NCBI GenBank assembly: GCA_025935445.1
Contig: JAICVG010000083.1
Coordinates: 1-5,949, forward strand
Source of the DNA: Nitrososphaera sp.
Lineage (GTDB): Archaea; Thermoproteota; Nitrososphaeria; Nitrososphaerales; Nitrososphaeraceae
Direction of reading: 5' to 3'
DNA: 5,949 nucleotides
This document shows positions 5,583 to 5,949 of the stretch, piece by piece. Positions within the stretch are counted from its first letter, which is position 1, and each line of letters opens with the position of its first letter. The notes beneath the pieces are model-generated. The model was not told where the DNA came from. It was given only the letters and a program-made list of their open reading frames with translations, and searched no databases. Position numbers and translations under genes: made by a program.

Positions 5583-5590
5583 AATATAAA
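5583..5590 (-). promoter_or_regulatory. TATA box of the histidine kinase
   Basis: The minus strand reads TTTATATT, close to the archaeal consensus, centred 31 nt before ATG 5555. It supports that start over the upstream ATG at 5618, because this box would otherwise lie inside the coding region. A weaker T-rich box near 5642 could serve the longer form. Confidence 0.45.
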
Positions 5591-5721
5591 TGGGATGCTG
5601 TACTATAAGTGCTTTCATGTTATTTGGAATGGCCGATCTAAAAAGATGAAACGAGATGTTTTTAACTGAGAAGATTTGTGTTTATCTCTCATAGATGGAA
5701 TCAGTAGAGCAGGGGTTAGCA

Positions 5722-5731
5722 AAATAATATT
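5722..5731 (+). promoter_or_regulatory. TATA-like box of the divergent exported-protein gene
   Basis: An A/T stretch reading AAATAATATT lies about 30 nt before ATG 5757, the spacing expected for a leaderless archaeal transcript. The match to the consensus is moderate. Confidence 0.3.
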
Positions 5732-5756
5732 GACTAGAAGATGGCAACTAGATGAA

Positions 5757-5949
5757 ATGAGACGACGATATTGTGTTCCCAAGATGGGTCCAGTTGTCAT
5801 TGCTCTCATAACAATTATCATAACACCCCCAATGTTACAACCTGCACTAGCCACCGCCGCCACCAATTTAGCTCCTACTAACAACACAACAATATATGAT
5901 GAAAATAATAATGAATATAACGACCCTGTAACTGTTCTTTCATCAAATC
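5757..5949 (+). CDS. Exported protein, N-terminal part (runs off window)
   Basis: 64 complete codons from ATG 5757 to the window end without a stop. The product starts MRRRYCVPKMGPVVIALITI, with a strongly basic n-region and a hydrophobic core of about 15 residues (GPVVIALITIIITPP), followed by LQPALATAATNLAP, which looks like signal-peptidase context (ALA-T). The mature part begins polar and Asn/Thr-rich (NLAPTNNTTIYDENNNEYNDP), much like the exported protein at 201-1409. Too little is present to name a family. It is transcribed away from the histidine kinase across a roughly 200-bp shared promoter region, so co-regulation is possible. A 90-codon minus-strand frame (5615-5887) lies antisense to it and is rejected. 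An alternative internal start at ATG 5784 would lose the Arg-rich n-region and is less likely. Confidence 0.75.
   Translation, partial: MRRRYCVPKMGPVVIALITIIITPPMLQPALATAATNLAPTNNTTIYDENNNEYNDPVTVLSSN

Noticed and set aside
5615..5887. Minus-strand 90-codon frame overlapping the kinase start.
   Set aside because: It is antisense to a clear signal-peptide-bearing plus-strand frame and has no recognisable content.

Overview
The window looks like chromosomal DNA of an ammonia-oxidising archaeon (Thaumarchaeota / Nitrososphaeria, probably a soil lineage such as Nitrososphaera or Nitrosocosmicus). This rests on three things: the style of the proteins (a Thr/Ser/Asn-rich secreted protein with an Ig-like domain, and a Cache-type histidine kinase ending in the HGGKIWAENN... 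form common in that group), the absence of Shine-Dalgarno sequences with TATA-like boxes about 28-31 nt before likely starts, and a tRNA 3' end with no encoded CCA. It is inferred from family resemblance, not from a database search.

Layout. 1-200 is an intergenic strip holding a pyrimidine-rich terminator for the minus-strand gene that follows. 201-1409 (minus) encodes a secreted protein of about 402 aa. 1486-1695 (minus) is a doubtful 69-codon ORF overlapping the first copy of a 45-bp repeat. 1840-1874 (minus) is the 3' part of a tRNA gene with no matching 5' half in the window; the simplest reading is an attachment-site remnant, with any integrated element on the higher-coordinate side. 2018-2518 (minus) encodes a SnoaL-like/ester-cyclase-type protein. 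2519-3647 is 1.1 kb without a convincing intact gene: it holds the second repeat copy, a decayed alpha/beta-hydrolase C-terminus (3054-3248, with an in-frame TAG) and a cluster of inverted repeats (3399-3466). 3648-5555 (minus) encodes a membrane double-Cache sensor histidine kinase. Divergent from it, a secreted or membrane-anchored protein starts at 5757 (plus) and runs off the window.

How it fits together. No metabolic operon is visible; every gene appears to have its own promoter. The kinase has no response regulator next to it in the window, and its nearest neighbour is the divergent exported protein, so a sensor/target pairing is possible but unproven. The stretch from the tRNA fragment to the kinase looks like a small genomic graveyard: tRNA remnant, repeat copies and a truncated hydrolase.

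The most interesting signal is the 45-bp repeat at 1618-1662 and 2803-2847. It is 37/45 identical and folds as two tandem hairpins. Three of the four stem substitutions between copies keep pairing as G-U in plus-strand RNA, while almost all substitutions change amino acids in every open frame. That is what a small structured RNA element would look like rather than a protein motif.
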